From positions 186,001 through 250,000 of the forward strand of contig JALHSP010000062.1 of the NCBI GenBank assembly GCA_022865305.1: DNA of 64,000 nucleotides. Reading direction: 5' to 3'. Positions 44,495 through 55,450 of this stretch are shown here, piece by piece. The translations under genes were made by a program, and so were the position numbers. Every line of letters starts with the position of its first letter. Positions within the stretch are counted from its first letter, which is position 1. Origin of the DNA: Bacteroidales bacterium (GTDB lineage Bacteria > Bacteroidota > Bacteroidia > Bacteroidales > VadinHA17). The notes beneath the pieces were generated by a model. The model saw nothing but the letters and a program-made list of their open reading frames with translations, made no database searches and was not told the origin of the DNA.

Positions 44495-47400
44495 ATGGAA
44501 GACAGAAATAAATTTCTTGTTATTCCTTTTAAAGTCCGTTCACTCCAGACTGCAAGTCAGGTATTAAAAGGCTTCATGATACTGGTGATGTTATTTTCTA
44601 TCCAGGTCATTGGTATTAATGTGCATGCAGCCGAAATGCAACAGGCATCAGTTGCTGGGACAATAACTGACCAGGTGGGCAATCCTGTTGCAGGAGTGAC
44701 AGTGACTTTAAAGGGAACTACAACCGGCACATTAACAGATGTTGCCGGTAAGTATTCTTTACCAAATGTTCCGCAGAATGGTACACTGGTGTTTTCATTT
44801 ATCGGAATGAGAACGCAGGAGATTCCTGTAAGCGGACGTGGTACAATTGATGTGGTGATGGTCGAGGAAGCCATTGGGCTGGAAGAGGTGGTTGTTGTGG
44901 GTTACGGAACGCAAAAAAAGGTAAACCTGACAGGGTCGGTTGCTTCAGCAAGTGGAGATGAGCTTCTTAATCGTCCGGTATCAAGCTCCTCCGCCATGCT
45001 TGAGGGTTTAATGACCGGAGTGCAGGTTGTACAGGGCCGGGGTGAACCCGGGAATGAGAATACTTTGATAACTATCAGGGGAAGAGGCACATTCAGTAAC
45101 GCAGGTTCAAATCCACTTATATTGATAGATGGTGTTCAGGGTAATCTTGAAAATCTGAACCCAAATGATATTGAAAGCGTCTCGGTTCTTAAGGATGCTG
45201 CTTCTGCTTCAATTTATGGGGCACGTGCAGCCAACGGTGTTATTCTCGTTACAACCAAAATGGGAACGGAAGGAAGAATGAACATCGATTATAATGGCAG
45301 TTATGCTATATATACATGGACCAAAATGTTAGATCTGGTAACTAATTCGGTTGAGTACATGGAGTTGTGGAACGAGGCCAAATTAAATACTGGAATTCCT
45401 ACCGGTCTTTATACTCAGGATATTATTGATGCATATAAAAATGCAACTGATCGCGTTCAATATCCGAACACCGACTGGCTTAGCCTTGTCTTTGAACCGG
45501 CACCTACCCAAACCCACAACCTGAGTTTTAACGGAGGGAGCAGCACGACAAAGTACAATGTCTCCTTAGGCTATCTGGACCAGAAGGGTATTATGAAAGG
45601 GTTTAATTATAAAAGGTATAATTTCCGGTTAAACCTCTCCTCTCAGATAAATAAGGCTGTAACTTTTGGTGGCAATATGGGAATGACCTATGGTTACAGG
45701 ACTGGTGCCAGACAAGGATCAGAAGATCAGTTTATAGCCACGATGGCGCAGGCACCAACTTACGGTCCGTATCTCCCTGACGGAAGTGGACGGTACACAT
45801 TTAAAGCTTATTCTTTTGAGTATAACAATAAAAACCCGATAGTTATTGAGAAAGAACAGGCATGGTCGTGGCTACGCAGCTATGCCTTCACTTCGCAGGG
45901 ATGGGTTGACGTAAAGATATTTAAAGGGCTGAACTGGTACACAAAAGGTGCTTTTAACCTGGACTTCAGCGATAACAGGGTTTTCAGGCCCCAGGTTCCG
46001 TTATATAATTTCCGTACCTACGAATATATGACACTTTGTGATGTAGGCGGTGCAGGTATGAATGCAACAGATAACCTTGGCAGCTATCTTAACCTCTATT
46101 CTTATCTCAACTACGATCTTTCATTTGGTAACGGCCACTCTTTTAAAGCCCAGGCAGGCTACAACGTTGAATCAAGCACAAACCGTTCACTGACCGGGTA
46201 TCGTCAGAAATATCCAAGTGACGTTCTTAAGGAAATTGATGCCGGTACAGCTGAGATTCAGACAGCCGGTGGAAATACAAATCAATGGGCTATAATGTCA
46301 TTCTTCGGACGGTTGAATTACAATTATAAGGATCGTTACCTGTTTGAGGCAAACCTCAGATATGATGGAACTTCAAGGCTAAGTCCTCAGGGACGCTGGG
46401 GAGCATTTCCATCTTTCTCCGCAGCGTGGAGACCCACACAGGAGCCGTTTTTCCAGGATTTCGGATTAGGATGGCTTAACAATCTTAAGATTCGTGCATC
46501 GTATGGGACTCTTGGAAATCAGAACATCGGAAACTATCCGTATCAGGCAATGCTTTCTTTTACCGGGGCTTATCCTTTTGATGATTCGGCTTTATCTCCT
46601 GGTGTTGCACAAACAGCATTGAACAATCTGAATATCAAATGGGAAACAACAACGATCACCGACGTGGGATTTGACCTGACAGTTCTGAAGGGACTTTCTC
46701 TGACATTTGACTGGTATAATAAAATAACAACAGATATTCTGAGAAGTACTCAGGTAACGGGTGTTGTGGGCCTTTCTGCCCCGACAGTAAATAACGGGAC
46801 GCTGAAGAACAGTGGTTATGAGGTGAGTCTCTCTTATAGTAACGCTGTTAAATCAGGGATATTGAACGGTCTGGTCTATAACGCCGGTGTGAATTTTGAC
46901 CATTATAAGAATAAGCTCGTGGAATTTGGAGCCGAGGAGAAGTCTACAAGGACAATCCGTAAGGAAGGGCTGGAGTATGATGCATTCTATATGCTCGAAT
47001 GGATAGGGATTTTCCAGACCGCAGATGAAGTTGCCACTTCCCCGAAACAATATAATGACAATACAGTACCAGGCGATTTAAAATGGAAAGACCAGATAAC
47101 AGTTGATTCAAATGCAGATGGGATTCTTGATGCTACTGACGGTGTTATTAATGACAACGACCGGATCCCGATGAAAGGTCAGTATCCATCATTAAATTAC
47201 TCCTTTAATGGAAGTGCCAGTTGGAAGGGACTTGATTTTTCGTTTCTCTTCCAGGGAGTTAGTGGAGATAAATTCTTTGTTACTGAATGGGGTGTAATAC
47301 CATTCAACCAGGGGGCACCTCCAACTACCTATTGGCGTGACCGCTGGACACCGGAAAATCCTTCCGAGACTGTTCCTCGCATTTATTGGGGACGGCCTCC

Positions 47401-47668
47401 TCCTACTAAAATAGATCGTCCTTCTTCATATTATCTTCAGGATGCTTCTTATTTAAGATTGAAGAATTTAGCATTGGGATATGTCATTCCATCCAAACTT
47501 ACGAAACGGATTGGAATTGAAAGGCTCAGAGTTTATTTCTCAGGTGATAACCTGCTGACATTCACACAATATCCGGGATTGGATCCGGAACGTAGTGGAA
47601 GCAGCACCCGGTTTGTCCAGTACCCTCAGAATAAGATATATGCTTTTGGTGTAAACGTAAAATTTTAA
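44495..47668 (+). CDS. SusC-type TonB-dependent outer-membrane transporter (third pair)
   Basis: I choose the ATG at 44495 (MEDRNKFLVIPFKVRS); a frame open from a TTG at 44441 is less likely. The protein, about 1057 residues, has a long n-region before its signal segment (FMILVMLFSIQVIGINVHA). The carboxypeptidase-regulatory-like domain follows (GTITDQVGNPVAGVTVTLKG), then the canonical EEVVVVGYGTQKK, a plug with LITIRGRGTFSN, LILIDGVQGN and RAANGVILVTTK, and a barrel ending AFGVNVKF. No STN domain. The SusD partner starts 10 bp downstream. Copy B of the triple-repeat motif lies in its leader, implying co-regulation with the GH43-like/GH27 genes and the nucleotide-sugar genes at 60012. Confidence 0.95.
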   Translation: MEDRNKFLVIPFKVRSLQTASQVLKGFMILVMLFSIQVIGINVHAAEMQQASVAGTITDQVGNPVAGVTVTLKGTTTGTLTDVAGKYSLPNVPQNGTLVFSFIGMRTQEIPVSGRGTIDVVMVEEAIGLEEVVVVGYGTQKKVNLTGSVASASGDELLNRPVSSSSAMLEGLMTGVQVVQGRGEPGNENTLITIRGRGTFSNAGSNPLILIDGVQGNLENLNPNDIESVSVLKDAASASIYGARAANGVILVTTKMGTEGRMNIDYNGSYAIYTWTKMLDLVTNSVEYMELWNEAKLNTGIPTGLYTQDIIDAYKNATDRVQYPNTDWLSLVFEPAPTQTHNLSFNGGSSTTKYNVSLGYLDQKGIMKGFNYKRYNFRLNLSSQINKAVTFGGNMGMTYGYRTGARQGSEDQFIATMAQAPTYGPYLPDGSGRYTFKAYSFEYNNKNPIVIEKEQAWSWLRSYAFTSQGWVDVKIFKGLNWYTKGAFNLDFSDNRVFRPQVPLYNFRTYEYMTLCDVGGAGMNATDNLGSYLNLYSYLNYDLSFGNGHSFKAQAGYNVESSTNRSLTGYRQKYPSDVLKEIDAGTAEIQTAGGNTNQWAIMSFFGRLNYNYKDRYLFEANLRYDGTSRLSPQGRWGAFPSFSAAWRPTQEPFFQDFGLGWLNNLKIRASYGTLGNQNIGNYPYQAMLSFTGAYPFDDSALSPGVAQTALNNLNIKWETTTITDVGFDLTVLKGLSLTFDWYNKITTDILRSTQVTGVVGLSAPTVNNGTLKNSGYEVSLSYSNAVKSGILNGLVYNAGVNFDHYKNKLVEFGAEEKSTRTIRKEGLEYDAFYMLEWIGIFQTADEVATSPKQYNDNTVPGDLKWKDQITVDSNADGILDATDGVINDNDRIPMKGQYPSLNYSFNGSASWKGLDFSFLFQGVSGDKFFVTEWGVIPFNQGAPPTTYWRDRWTPENPSETVPRIYWGRPPPTKIDRPSSYYLQDASYLRLKNLALGYVIPSKLTKRIGIERLRVYFSGDNLLTFTQYPGLDPERSGSSTRFVQYPQNKIYAFGVNVKF

Positions 47669-47678
47669 ATTCAAAGAG

Positions 47679-49208
47679 ATGAAAAGAAATATATTTTTAC
47701 TGATAATTATCTCTTTACTCGCATTAAATGCATGTGAAGATTACCTGGACCTGAATCCTCTTGACAGGATTTCTGCACCTACATACTGGAAAAAGAAGGC
47801 TGATTTTGATCAGGCATTAACTGCAATTTATGGTCAGAGACAGGCAGCTCTCTTTACTTCTAACATGGGAGTCTGGGATTGCCTCACGGATAATGGCTAT
47901 GCCCAGCATGAGTCATCAGTAAAAGAGATAGTAAATGGTAATGTAAGCCCTTCGTTAGGTGGTTATGCCTCATCCGTGTACAGTACTTGTTATGCCGGAA
48001 TTGCAAGAATCAATGTATTTTTAAAAGAACTTGCAGCTTATACCGGCACTGATTTTACTGATGCAGCAAAAAAACAGGCTGAGGCAGAAGCCCGCTTTCA
48101 CAGGTCTTATTACTATTTCCAATTGTACAATATATATGGTGATGTACCCCTTGTCCTCGAGCCGGTAACTATTGAAACCATGAAAATGCCGAAAGAAACT
48201 GCTGATAAGATTCTGCAGCAGGCTCTGACTGATATTGATTTTGCCATTGCAAATCTTGGTACCGGATCATACGTTACAAGTAAGGGACGTCCGGTTAAAA
48301 CATCAGCACAAGCGCTTAAAGCCCGGATTATGATATCCGAAGCATATGGAAATACCGGAACTCCGGATATCGCAATGTTAACACAGGTAAGAGATCTTTG
48401 CCTTGAAATAACGGGCACTAACTACTATGCTTTGAGCCCGGTATTTACAGATGTATTCCAGGATAAAGGTCAAAAAGCACAACCCGGAATCAAGGAAATT
48501 ATTTATTCTGTTAATTTCCTTGCTCCTAACAGTGTTACTTCTTGGGATCTTTGGTATGGTGACTGGATTGTAGCAAGTCCTCTGAGAAATTTTGTTAATT
48601 CGTTTGAATGTACTGATGGACTTGCGTGGGGAGTATCTCCATTAACAGACCCGGCCAATGAAATGCTTAACCGTGACCCGAGGTTAGGGATGACTGTCTT
48701 TAAAGACAAACCGGATTGGGGAGGGGGGAATGTACATAATCCCACCAATGCACGTCCCACAACTTATGGCGTTAAAAAATTCCTATGTCCTGAAAACGTA
48801 CCTTATGGTTATACGACCCTTAGCCAGCAGAATGCTGTAATTCTTCGTTTAGGTGAGGTATTATTAATGTATGCCGAGGCACAGAATGAAATCGCAGGTC
48901 CTGACGCAACAGTTTATCAGGCTATGACTGACCTCCGTGCACGGGTAGGCATGCCTCCTTTCCCTGATTTGTTGACTAAAGATGAGATGCGTGAAAGGAT
49001 AAGGCATGAACGAAGAATTGAGCTCGCCTTTGAGGGACTGCGCTATTTTGATCTTAAAAGGTGGAGGATCGCCGGTACAGTATTAAATGCTGTCACGGAT
49101 GGAATTGTAGTCTATAAGTTTTTAGATAAGCATTATAAATGGCCTCTGCCTCAAACTGAAATTGACAGGAGCGGGGGAGAGCTTGTTCAAAATCCTGATT
49201 ATCTGTAG
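47679..49208 (+). CDS. SusD/RagB-family lipoprotein (third pair)
   Basis: The 509-residue protein has a lipoprotein signal (LLALNACEDYLDLNPLDR). RagB/SusD landmarks are ARFHRSYYYFQLYNIYGDVPL, LMYAEAQNEIAGPD and RRIELAFEGLRYFDLKRW. It should cap the SusC barrel encoded 10 bp upstream and bind the imported glycan at the surface. It is the last gene of this unit; a strong terminator follows at 49223. The size is standard for SusD, smaller than the two SusD proteins at 14983 and 20066, so the pairs probably handle different ligands. Confidence 0.95.
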   Translation: MKRNIFLLIIISLLALNACEDYLDLNPLDRISAPTYWKKKADFDQALTAIYGQRQAALFTSNMGVWDCLTDNGYAQHESSVKEIVNGNVSPSLGGYASSVYSTCYAGIARINVFLKELAAYTGTDFTDAAKKQAEAEARFHRSYYYFQLYNIYGDVPLVLEPVTIETMKMPKETADKILQQALTDIDFAIANLGTGSYVTSKGRPVKTSAQALKARIMISEAYGNTGTPDIAMLTQVRDLCLEITGTNYYALSPVFTDVFQDKGQKAQPGIKEIIYSVNFLAPNSVTSWDLWYGDWIVASPLRNFVNSFECTDGLAWGVSPLTDPANEMLNRDPRLGMTVFKDKPDWGGGNVHNPTNARPTTYGVKKFLCPENVPYGYTTLSQQNAVILRLGEVLLMYAEAQNEIAGPDATVYQAMTDLRARVGMPPFPDLLTKDEMRERIRHERRIELAFEGLRYFDLKRWRIAGTVLNAVTDGIVVYKFLDKHYKWPLPQTEIDRSGGELVQNPDYL

Positions 49209-49222
49209 GTCATAATCAATTT

Positions 49223-49257
49223 AAAAGTGAGAGGCTTCAGACCTCTCACTTTTTTTT
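49223..49257 (+). terminator. Intrinsic terminator of the third susCD unit
   Basis: A perfect 12-bp stem AAAAGTGAGAGG (49223-49234) / CCTCTCACTTTT (49242-49253) with a 7-base loop is followed by a T-run to 49257. Confidence 0.92.
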
Positions 49258-49347
49258 GAAGGCTTGCCGGTTTTCCTTTTAGGACAGACATACTTACAAA
49301 GAGAATGCGTAGATTCATGAGGTATGCTTTAAATACTGACTCAATAA

Positions 49348-50619
<1,272 letters not shown>

Positions 50620-50719
50620 TAATTAAAGAAATAAGGTTAGATTTACTTGTTTATCATTTGAGTTATGCAATGGAATAAGTATTAAGTCCCTCTGTTTATT
50701 CGTTTAAATCCAAAATAAA

Positions 50720-51718
50720 ATGAAGAGAATTTTACCTTTGATCTTATTAATAATAGGATTATCAATTCATTATGAATCGAAAGCACAGTTTCGGATGCAG
50801 TCTGAACCAAAAGATATCAAACTTGCTGATATCCGTTGGCGTGATATGTGTATTCTTCCTGATCCGGGAACGAAAACTTACTATATGGTAGGCCCTGGAG
50901 GGAGAGGTGTAGGATGCTATACGAGCAAAGATCTTCGGAACTGGTACGGACCGACAAGAATCTATAATGCACCGCAGGATGTATGGGGAGAGATGCCTAT
51001 TGTCAGTATCTGGGCTCCCGAAATGCATAATTATAAGGGTAAATATTATCTTTTTCTTACATTCGATACCCGCAATAAGTTATGTGAACAATGGTTCAAC
51101 TGGGAACGCAATGGACGTGTAACCCGTGGATCTCAGATATTTGTGGGCGATTCACCAACAGGTCCGTTCGCTTCTTTTCGAAACCACTCCACCCTGCCAG
51201 TCGATATGATGACACTTGACGGAACATTATGGGTTGAAGATGGTACCCCGTATATTGTATTTTGCCACGAATGGGTGCAGATAACCAATGGGTCTATTTG
51301 TTATATGCAACTTAAAGATGATCTCTCTGAAACAGTTGGTGAACCCATTAAACTTTTTCACGCAAGTGAAGCATCATGGAGTAACACGGGTAAGCAATAC
51401 GGGAACAATGTTACGGACGGTTGTTATCTCTACAAGGGCAAAACAGGTAAGTTATATATGTTATGGACCAGTGGGGGGAAGGGTGGTTATACGCAGGGAA
51501 TAGCTATATCGGAATCAGGTAAGCTGGCTGGTCCGTGGACTCAGCAGGATAAGCCACTTTATAACCAGAATGGAGGGCATGGGATGGTTTTTAAGAGTTT
51601 TGATGGCAAAATAATGATGATTCTGCATTCTCCAAACGATAGAGAATCGCGCCCAAGGATCTTTGAAATGGAAGATACCGGAAATACACTGGTAGTTGTT
51701 AAAGAGTTGACAGAGTAA
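50720..51718 (+). CDS. Exported GH43-family glycosidase
   Basis: The 332-residue protein has a signal peptide (LLIIGLSIHYESKAQ) followed by a single five-bladed propeller of GH43 type. RWRDMCILPDPGTKTYYMVG carries the catalytic base Asp, SIWAPEMHNYKGKYYLFLTF is the blade-2 signature, LDGTLWVEDGTPYIVFC lies in blade 3 and NNVTDGCYLYKGKTGKLYMLW supplies a likely acid region. GH43 enzymes are inverting arabinofuranosidases, xylosidases and galactosidases. Subfamily cannot be set by eye. It lies between an esterase and a GH35-like enzyme in one direction, with short gaps of about 100 and 28 bp. Confidence 0.85.
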   Translation: MKRILPLILLIIGLSIHYESKAQFRMQSEPKDIKLADIRWRDMCILPDPGTKTYYMVGPGGRGVGCYTSKDLRNWYGPTRIYNAPQDVWGEMPIVSIWAPEMHNYKGKYYLFLTFDTRNKLCEQWFNWERNGRVTRGSQIFVGDSPTGPFASFRNHSTLPVDMMTLDGTLWVEDGTPYIVFCHEWVQITNGSICYMQLKDDLSETVGEPIKLFHASEASWSNTGKQYGNNVTDGCYLYKGKTGKLYMLWTSGGKGGYTQGIAISESGKLAGPWTQQDKPLYNQNGGHGMVFKSFDGKIMMILHSPNDRESRPRIFEMEDTGNTLVVVKELTE

Positions 51719-51746
51719 TCTAATGTAAATTATTAAATCAAATACT

Positions 51747-53441
51747 ATGAGAACTAACCTTAAATTATTGCTTATCTCTCTTGTCTGCCTGTTTTACATA
51801 AACCCAGTATTAGCCCAGATACCTTTCCTTAAAAGGAATGAAAATGATGTCACCCAACTGATTGTGCATGGGAAACCTTTTTTAATGTTTGCAGGAGAAG
51901 CAAACAATTCATCAGGATCGAATATTGCACACATGGAAAAAACCATGAAATCGCTTAAGGAAGCCAATCTGAATTCATTGCTTGTGTCCGTTTCGTGGGA
52001 AATTATTGAACCACAGGAAGGAGTATTTGATTTCACTTCCGTGGATGAGCTTATAAGAGTTGCCAGGGAAAATGATATGAAATTGTGCATTTTGTGGTTT
52101 GCCTCGTGGAAAAACGGGTTCTCGCCATACTCTCCAATGTGGGTATTGAATGATACAAAACGTTTTCTCAGGGTGAAAGACGAAAAGGGTCAGAATACAA
52201 GAACTCTTACTCCATTATGTAATGCAACAAGAGATGCAGATGCAAAGGCATATGCCGCATTAATGAAACATATAGCATCAGTCGACAGTGAAAAAAATAC
52301 CATAATTGCCATGCAGATTGAAAATGAGGCAGGTGTTCTTCGTCAGACAAGGGATTTCAGTGCTGAGGCCAATAAAGCAATTGCATCACAGGTACCTGAT
52401 GTATTGATTCAATATATGGTAAAAAACAAAAAGACACTTGAGATTGAGCTGAAAACTGCCTGGGAGAAAAATGGTTCTAAAACAAAAGGAACATGGAGTG
52501 AAGTATTTGACCCGGGTGATGATGCTGATCTTTTCTTTATGGCCTGGAATTATTCCAAATTTGTTAATGCAGTTGCTGAAGCCGGCAAGAAGGAATATAA
52601 TCTGCCGATGTTTGCCAACTGCTGGATGCCTCAGCCAAGACCGAATCCAGGCAAACCAGGAAATTATCCGAGTGGCGGTCCTATTGTTACTGTTCTTGAT
52701 ATATGGAAAGCAGGAGCTCCTTCGGTCGACATACTGGCACCCGATCTTTATGGCGCAGATTTCAAAGTTCAGGTAAACAATTTTCACAGGGCTGATAATC
52801 CATTGTTTATTCCTGAAACCAACACAACCGATGGTCCTGCAAGCTGGGCATTTGCAGAAGAAGATGCAATATGCTTTTCCCCGTTTGGAATCGATAACAG
52901 GGGAAATGTGATGGAGAAAGAATATGGGCTGTTAAACCAGTTAATGCCGGTTATAACTCAATACCAGGGAACCGGTAAGATGTTCGGAATTTATAAACAT
53001 CGGGGAGATTCCACAACCGGTCGCGAATTCACATTAAATAATGATGTAAAAGTATCAGTTACCTATTCGCGTGGATTTATGCGTCCACCTTCCGCAACAG
53101 CTGCAGCTGCAACACCAGGAACAAATAACCCGATGGCTCAGCAAAATCAGGAGCCTTCTTCTTATGGCATTTTCATTCAAACAGGAGAGAACGAATTTAT
53201 TGTAGCAGGTTTTAACCTGTCCGTCAGTGCTTCTTCAATAAATCCAAAGAAAGAAATCTGGTTAAAAGATGCATGGGAGGGAACTTATGAAAACGGAGTA
53301 TGGAAACCAAAAATGCTTCATAACGGAGATGAGGCAGGATTTCTGAGAAGCGATAATCCTACTTACGGAATAAGGGCATACAGGACAAATCCTCCTGAAC
53401 CGGCAATATTCAATTTCAAAGTTTTGGTTTATGACCGTTAA
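51747..53441 (+). CDS. Exported GH35-like beta-galactosidase with DUF5597-type C-terminus
   Basis: The 564-residue protein has a signal peptide (LLLISLVCLFYINPVLAQ). The TIM barrel shows LIVHGKPFLMFAGEANNSS, SVSWEIIEPQEGVFDF, then AMQIENEAG (acid/base Glu194) and LFIPETNTTDG (nucleophile Glu357). This follows the GH35/GH42-like arrangement of Bacteroidetes enzymes that end in a DUF5597 domain. A low-complexity insert rich in Ala, Thr, Pro, Asn and Gln (coded near 53080-53160) splits the C-terminal domain. Beta-galactosidase activity on galactan or arabinogalactan side chains is likely. Its last 11 bases overlap a longer frame of the next, broken gene. Confidence 0.88.
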   Translation: MRTNLKLLLISLVCLFYINPVLAQIPFLKRNENDVTQLIVHGKPFLMFAGEANNSSGSNIAHMEKTMKSLKEANLNSLLVSVSWEIIEPQEGVFDFTSVDELIRVARENDMKLCILWFASWKNGFSPYSPMWVLNDTKRFLRVKDEKGQNTRTLTPLCNATRDADAKAYAALMKHIASVDSEKNTIIAMQIENEAGVLRQTRDFSAEANKAIASQVPDVLIQYMVKNKKTLEIELKTAWEKNGSKTKGTWSEVFDPGDDADLFFMAWNYSKFVNAVAEAGKKEYNLPMFANCWMPQPRPNPGKPGNYPSGGPIVTVLDIWKAGAPSVDILAPDLYGADFKVQVNNFHRADNPLFIPETNTTDGPASWAFAEEDAICFSPFGIDNRGNVMEKEYGLLNQLMPVITQYQGTGKMFGIYKHRGDSTTGREFTLNNDVKVSVTYSRGFMRPPSATAAAATPGTNNPMAQQNQEPSSYGIFIQTGENEFIVAGFNLSVSASSINPKKEIWLKDAWEGTYENGVWKPKMLHNGDEAGFLRSDNPTYGIRAYRTNPPEPAIFNFKVLVYDR

Positions 53442-53493
53442 TAAAACTTGCTCAATCTGTTTTTTTGATAGATATACATATAATCTGAAAAGT

Positions 53494-55229
53494 ATGGCAG
53501 GAAAATTTCTATTACTTTTCTTTTTACTCATCAGGTTTATTGGTGAAACACAGGCACAAACAGCAATTTATGTCTCTCCAGACGGGAGCGACAAAAACAA
53601 AGGGAGTAAGGAGAAACCATATGCAACCATTGGTAAAGCACAAATCGAAGCAAGACAAAAAAAAGAAGCCGTAAATATAATCCTTCGGGGCGGGACCTAT
53701 TATTTAACCCAACCAGTAATTATTACTTCACAGGACTCCAGACCTGTCGATGCTCCCGTTGTGTACAAATCTTACCCGGGCGAAAATGTTGTGATCAGCG
53801 GAGCTGTCCCTTTGAAACTGAAATGGAATCCATGCAAAAATGGGATATGGCAGGCAAAGGTTGAAAAACATGTGATTTTTGATCAGCTATTTGTAAACGG
53901 TAAACTTCAGCGGATGGCCAGGTATCCAAATTATAACCCGAAAGCAAGGTTCCTTGGTGGCACAGCCGCAGATGCATTGAGTGCTGAACGCATAAAAAAA
54001 TACAAAAATCCTGAAGGAGCTTATGTTCATGCTTTACATTCAGCTGAATGGGGTGATTTTCATTATGTTGTAAAAGGCAGGGATGAAAAGGGAGAACTTG
54101 TGCTTGAGGGAGGCTGGCAAAATAACAGGCGTATGGGAATGCTGTCTATTTCAGTAATTATAACAGGAAAAATGAAGTATCCGGATGCATTATTTCCTGT
54201 GCAGGAGCAAGTGCGGTGAGCTTCGTGGGAGACCATGAAGCTGTTCGCTCACCCAGTTTCGAGTACAATGAATTTGTTCCGTATAAATCATTGGATCTGA
54301 TCCCGGGACCAAAAACAAATAATTTTCCTGCAAAATGCTTTGTATATGATAACCTTATTCATAACATAGGATATACCGAAAAACAGAGCTCCGGAGTACA
54401 GATTTCCATGTCGCAGGAGATTACAATTTCGCATAATACAATATACGATGTTCCCCGTGCAGGGATCAACATCAGTGAAGGAACATGGGGCGGACATATG
54501 ATTGAATACAACGATGTTTTCAATACTGTACTTGAAACAGGTGACCATGGCTCGTTTAATTCCTGGGGCCGCGACAGGTTCTGGCATCCTGACCGGCGCA
54601 CCATGGACAGCCTGGCTGCTGCACATCCGGAACTTATACTGCTGGATGCTGTCAAAACAACTACTCTCCGCTTTAACCGTTTCCGTTGCGATCACGGCTG
54701 GGATATTGACCTGGATGACGGATCTTCCAACTATGAGATTTATAATAACTTATGCTTAAACGGAGGGATTAAGCTCAGGGAAGGATTTTTCCGCATTGTA
54801 TATAATAATATTATGATCAACAACTCATTTCACCCGCATGTCTGGTTTAAGGACAGCAGGGATGTTTTTATGCATAATATTGTATCTACACCATATGCGC
54901 CGATAAGAGTACCATATTATGGGAATTTTATTAATCATAATGCTTTCCGCGATTCTGCATCACTTGTGAGGGCACAGCGGAATAAAACTGACCTTAACTC
55001 GGTTTTCGGAAATCCAAAGTTCATTGATCCGGCGAATGGTAATTACCAGGTAGCTGAAGGATCTCCTGCACTTAAATGCGGTTTTATAAATTTTGAGATG
55101 GATAAATTTGGGGTTGTCTCCCCCAAATTAAAGGCAATGGCAAAAAAAATTGCACTGCCTGCAGCAATTGTTATAACAGAACAGAAAGGTAATGAGATCA
55201 CTGAATTTATAGTATTTAATCCAAATTAG
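53494..55229 (+). pseudogene. GH141-like parallel beta-helix glycosidase, internally deleted and frameshifted
   Basis: The first part (start ATG 53494, signal LLLFFLLIRFIGETQAQ) encodes AIYVSPDGSDKNKGSKEKPYA, VINGAVPL-like helix turns and ARYPNYNPKARFLGG. It loses homology after NNRRMGM near 54138 and stops at 54219. In another frame, from about 54160, the sequence resumes with GASAVSFVGDHEAVRSPSFE and runs through HGSFNSWGRDRFWHPDR to 55229. The joint lacks roughly 100 or more residues that connect these parts in the family, and the frame changes. GH141 includes an alpha-L-fucosidase acting on rhamnogalacturonan II and xylanases, so the gene fits the locus. Neither half alone should be active. 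Confidence 0.75.
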
Positions 55230-55450
55230 AATTTCAATTCTGTAATTTTAAAAACACGAACAAGCTTCTCAACACAATTTCTATTTCATATATGAATACA
55301 ATTCCCAACTAAAGAAGAAACTTTTTAAAATCAATTGCCATGAGCAGCATGTCTGGACTGATTATTCCCTGGTTTCCTGATATTAATACATAATTTTCTT
55401 ATGCGATCCGTAAATTTTTAAAGAGTACTTAAATCATTAAACTGCCTTAT

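Noticed and set aside
53431..53493. Start of the GH141-like gene at 53431 overlapping the GH35-like gene
   Set aside because: The 21 extra residues precede a normal signal peptide starting at 53494 and contain no recognisable motif.
55230..55450. Possible extra gene fragment between the broken GH141-like gene and the serine hydrolase
   Set aside because: A short frame around ATG 55340 shows no recognisable motif and stops quickly.
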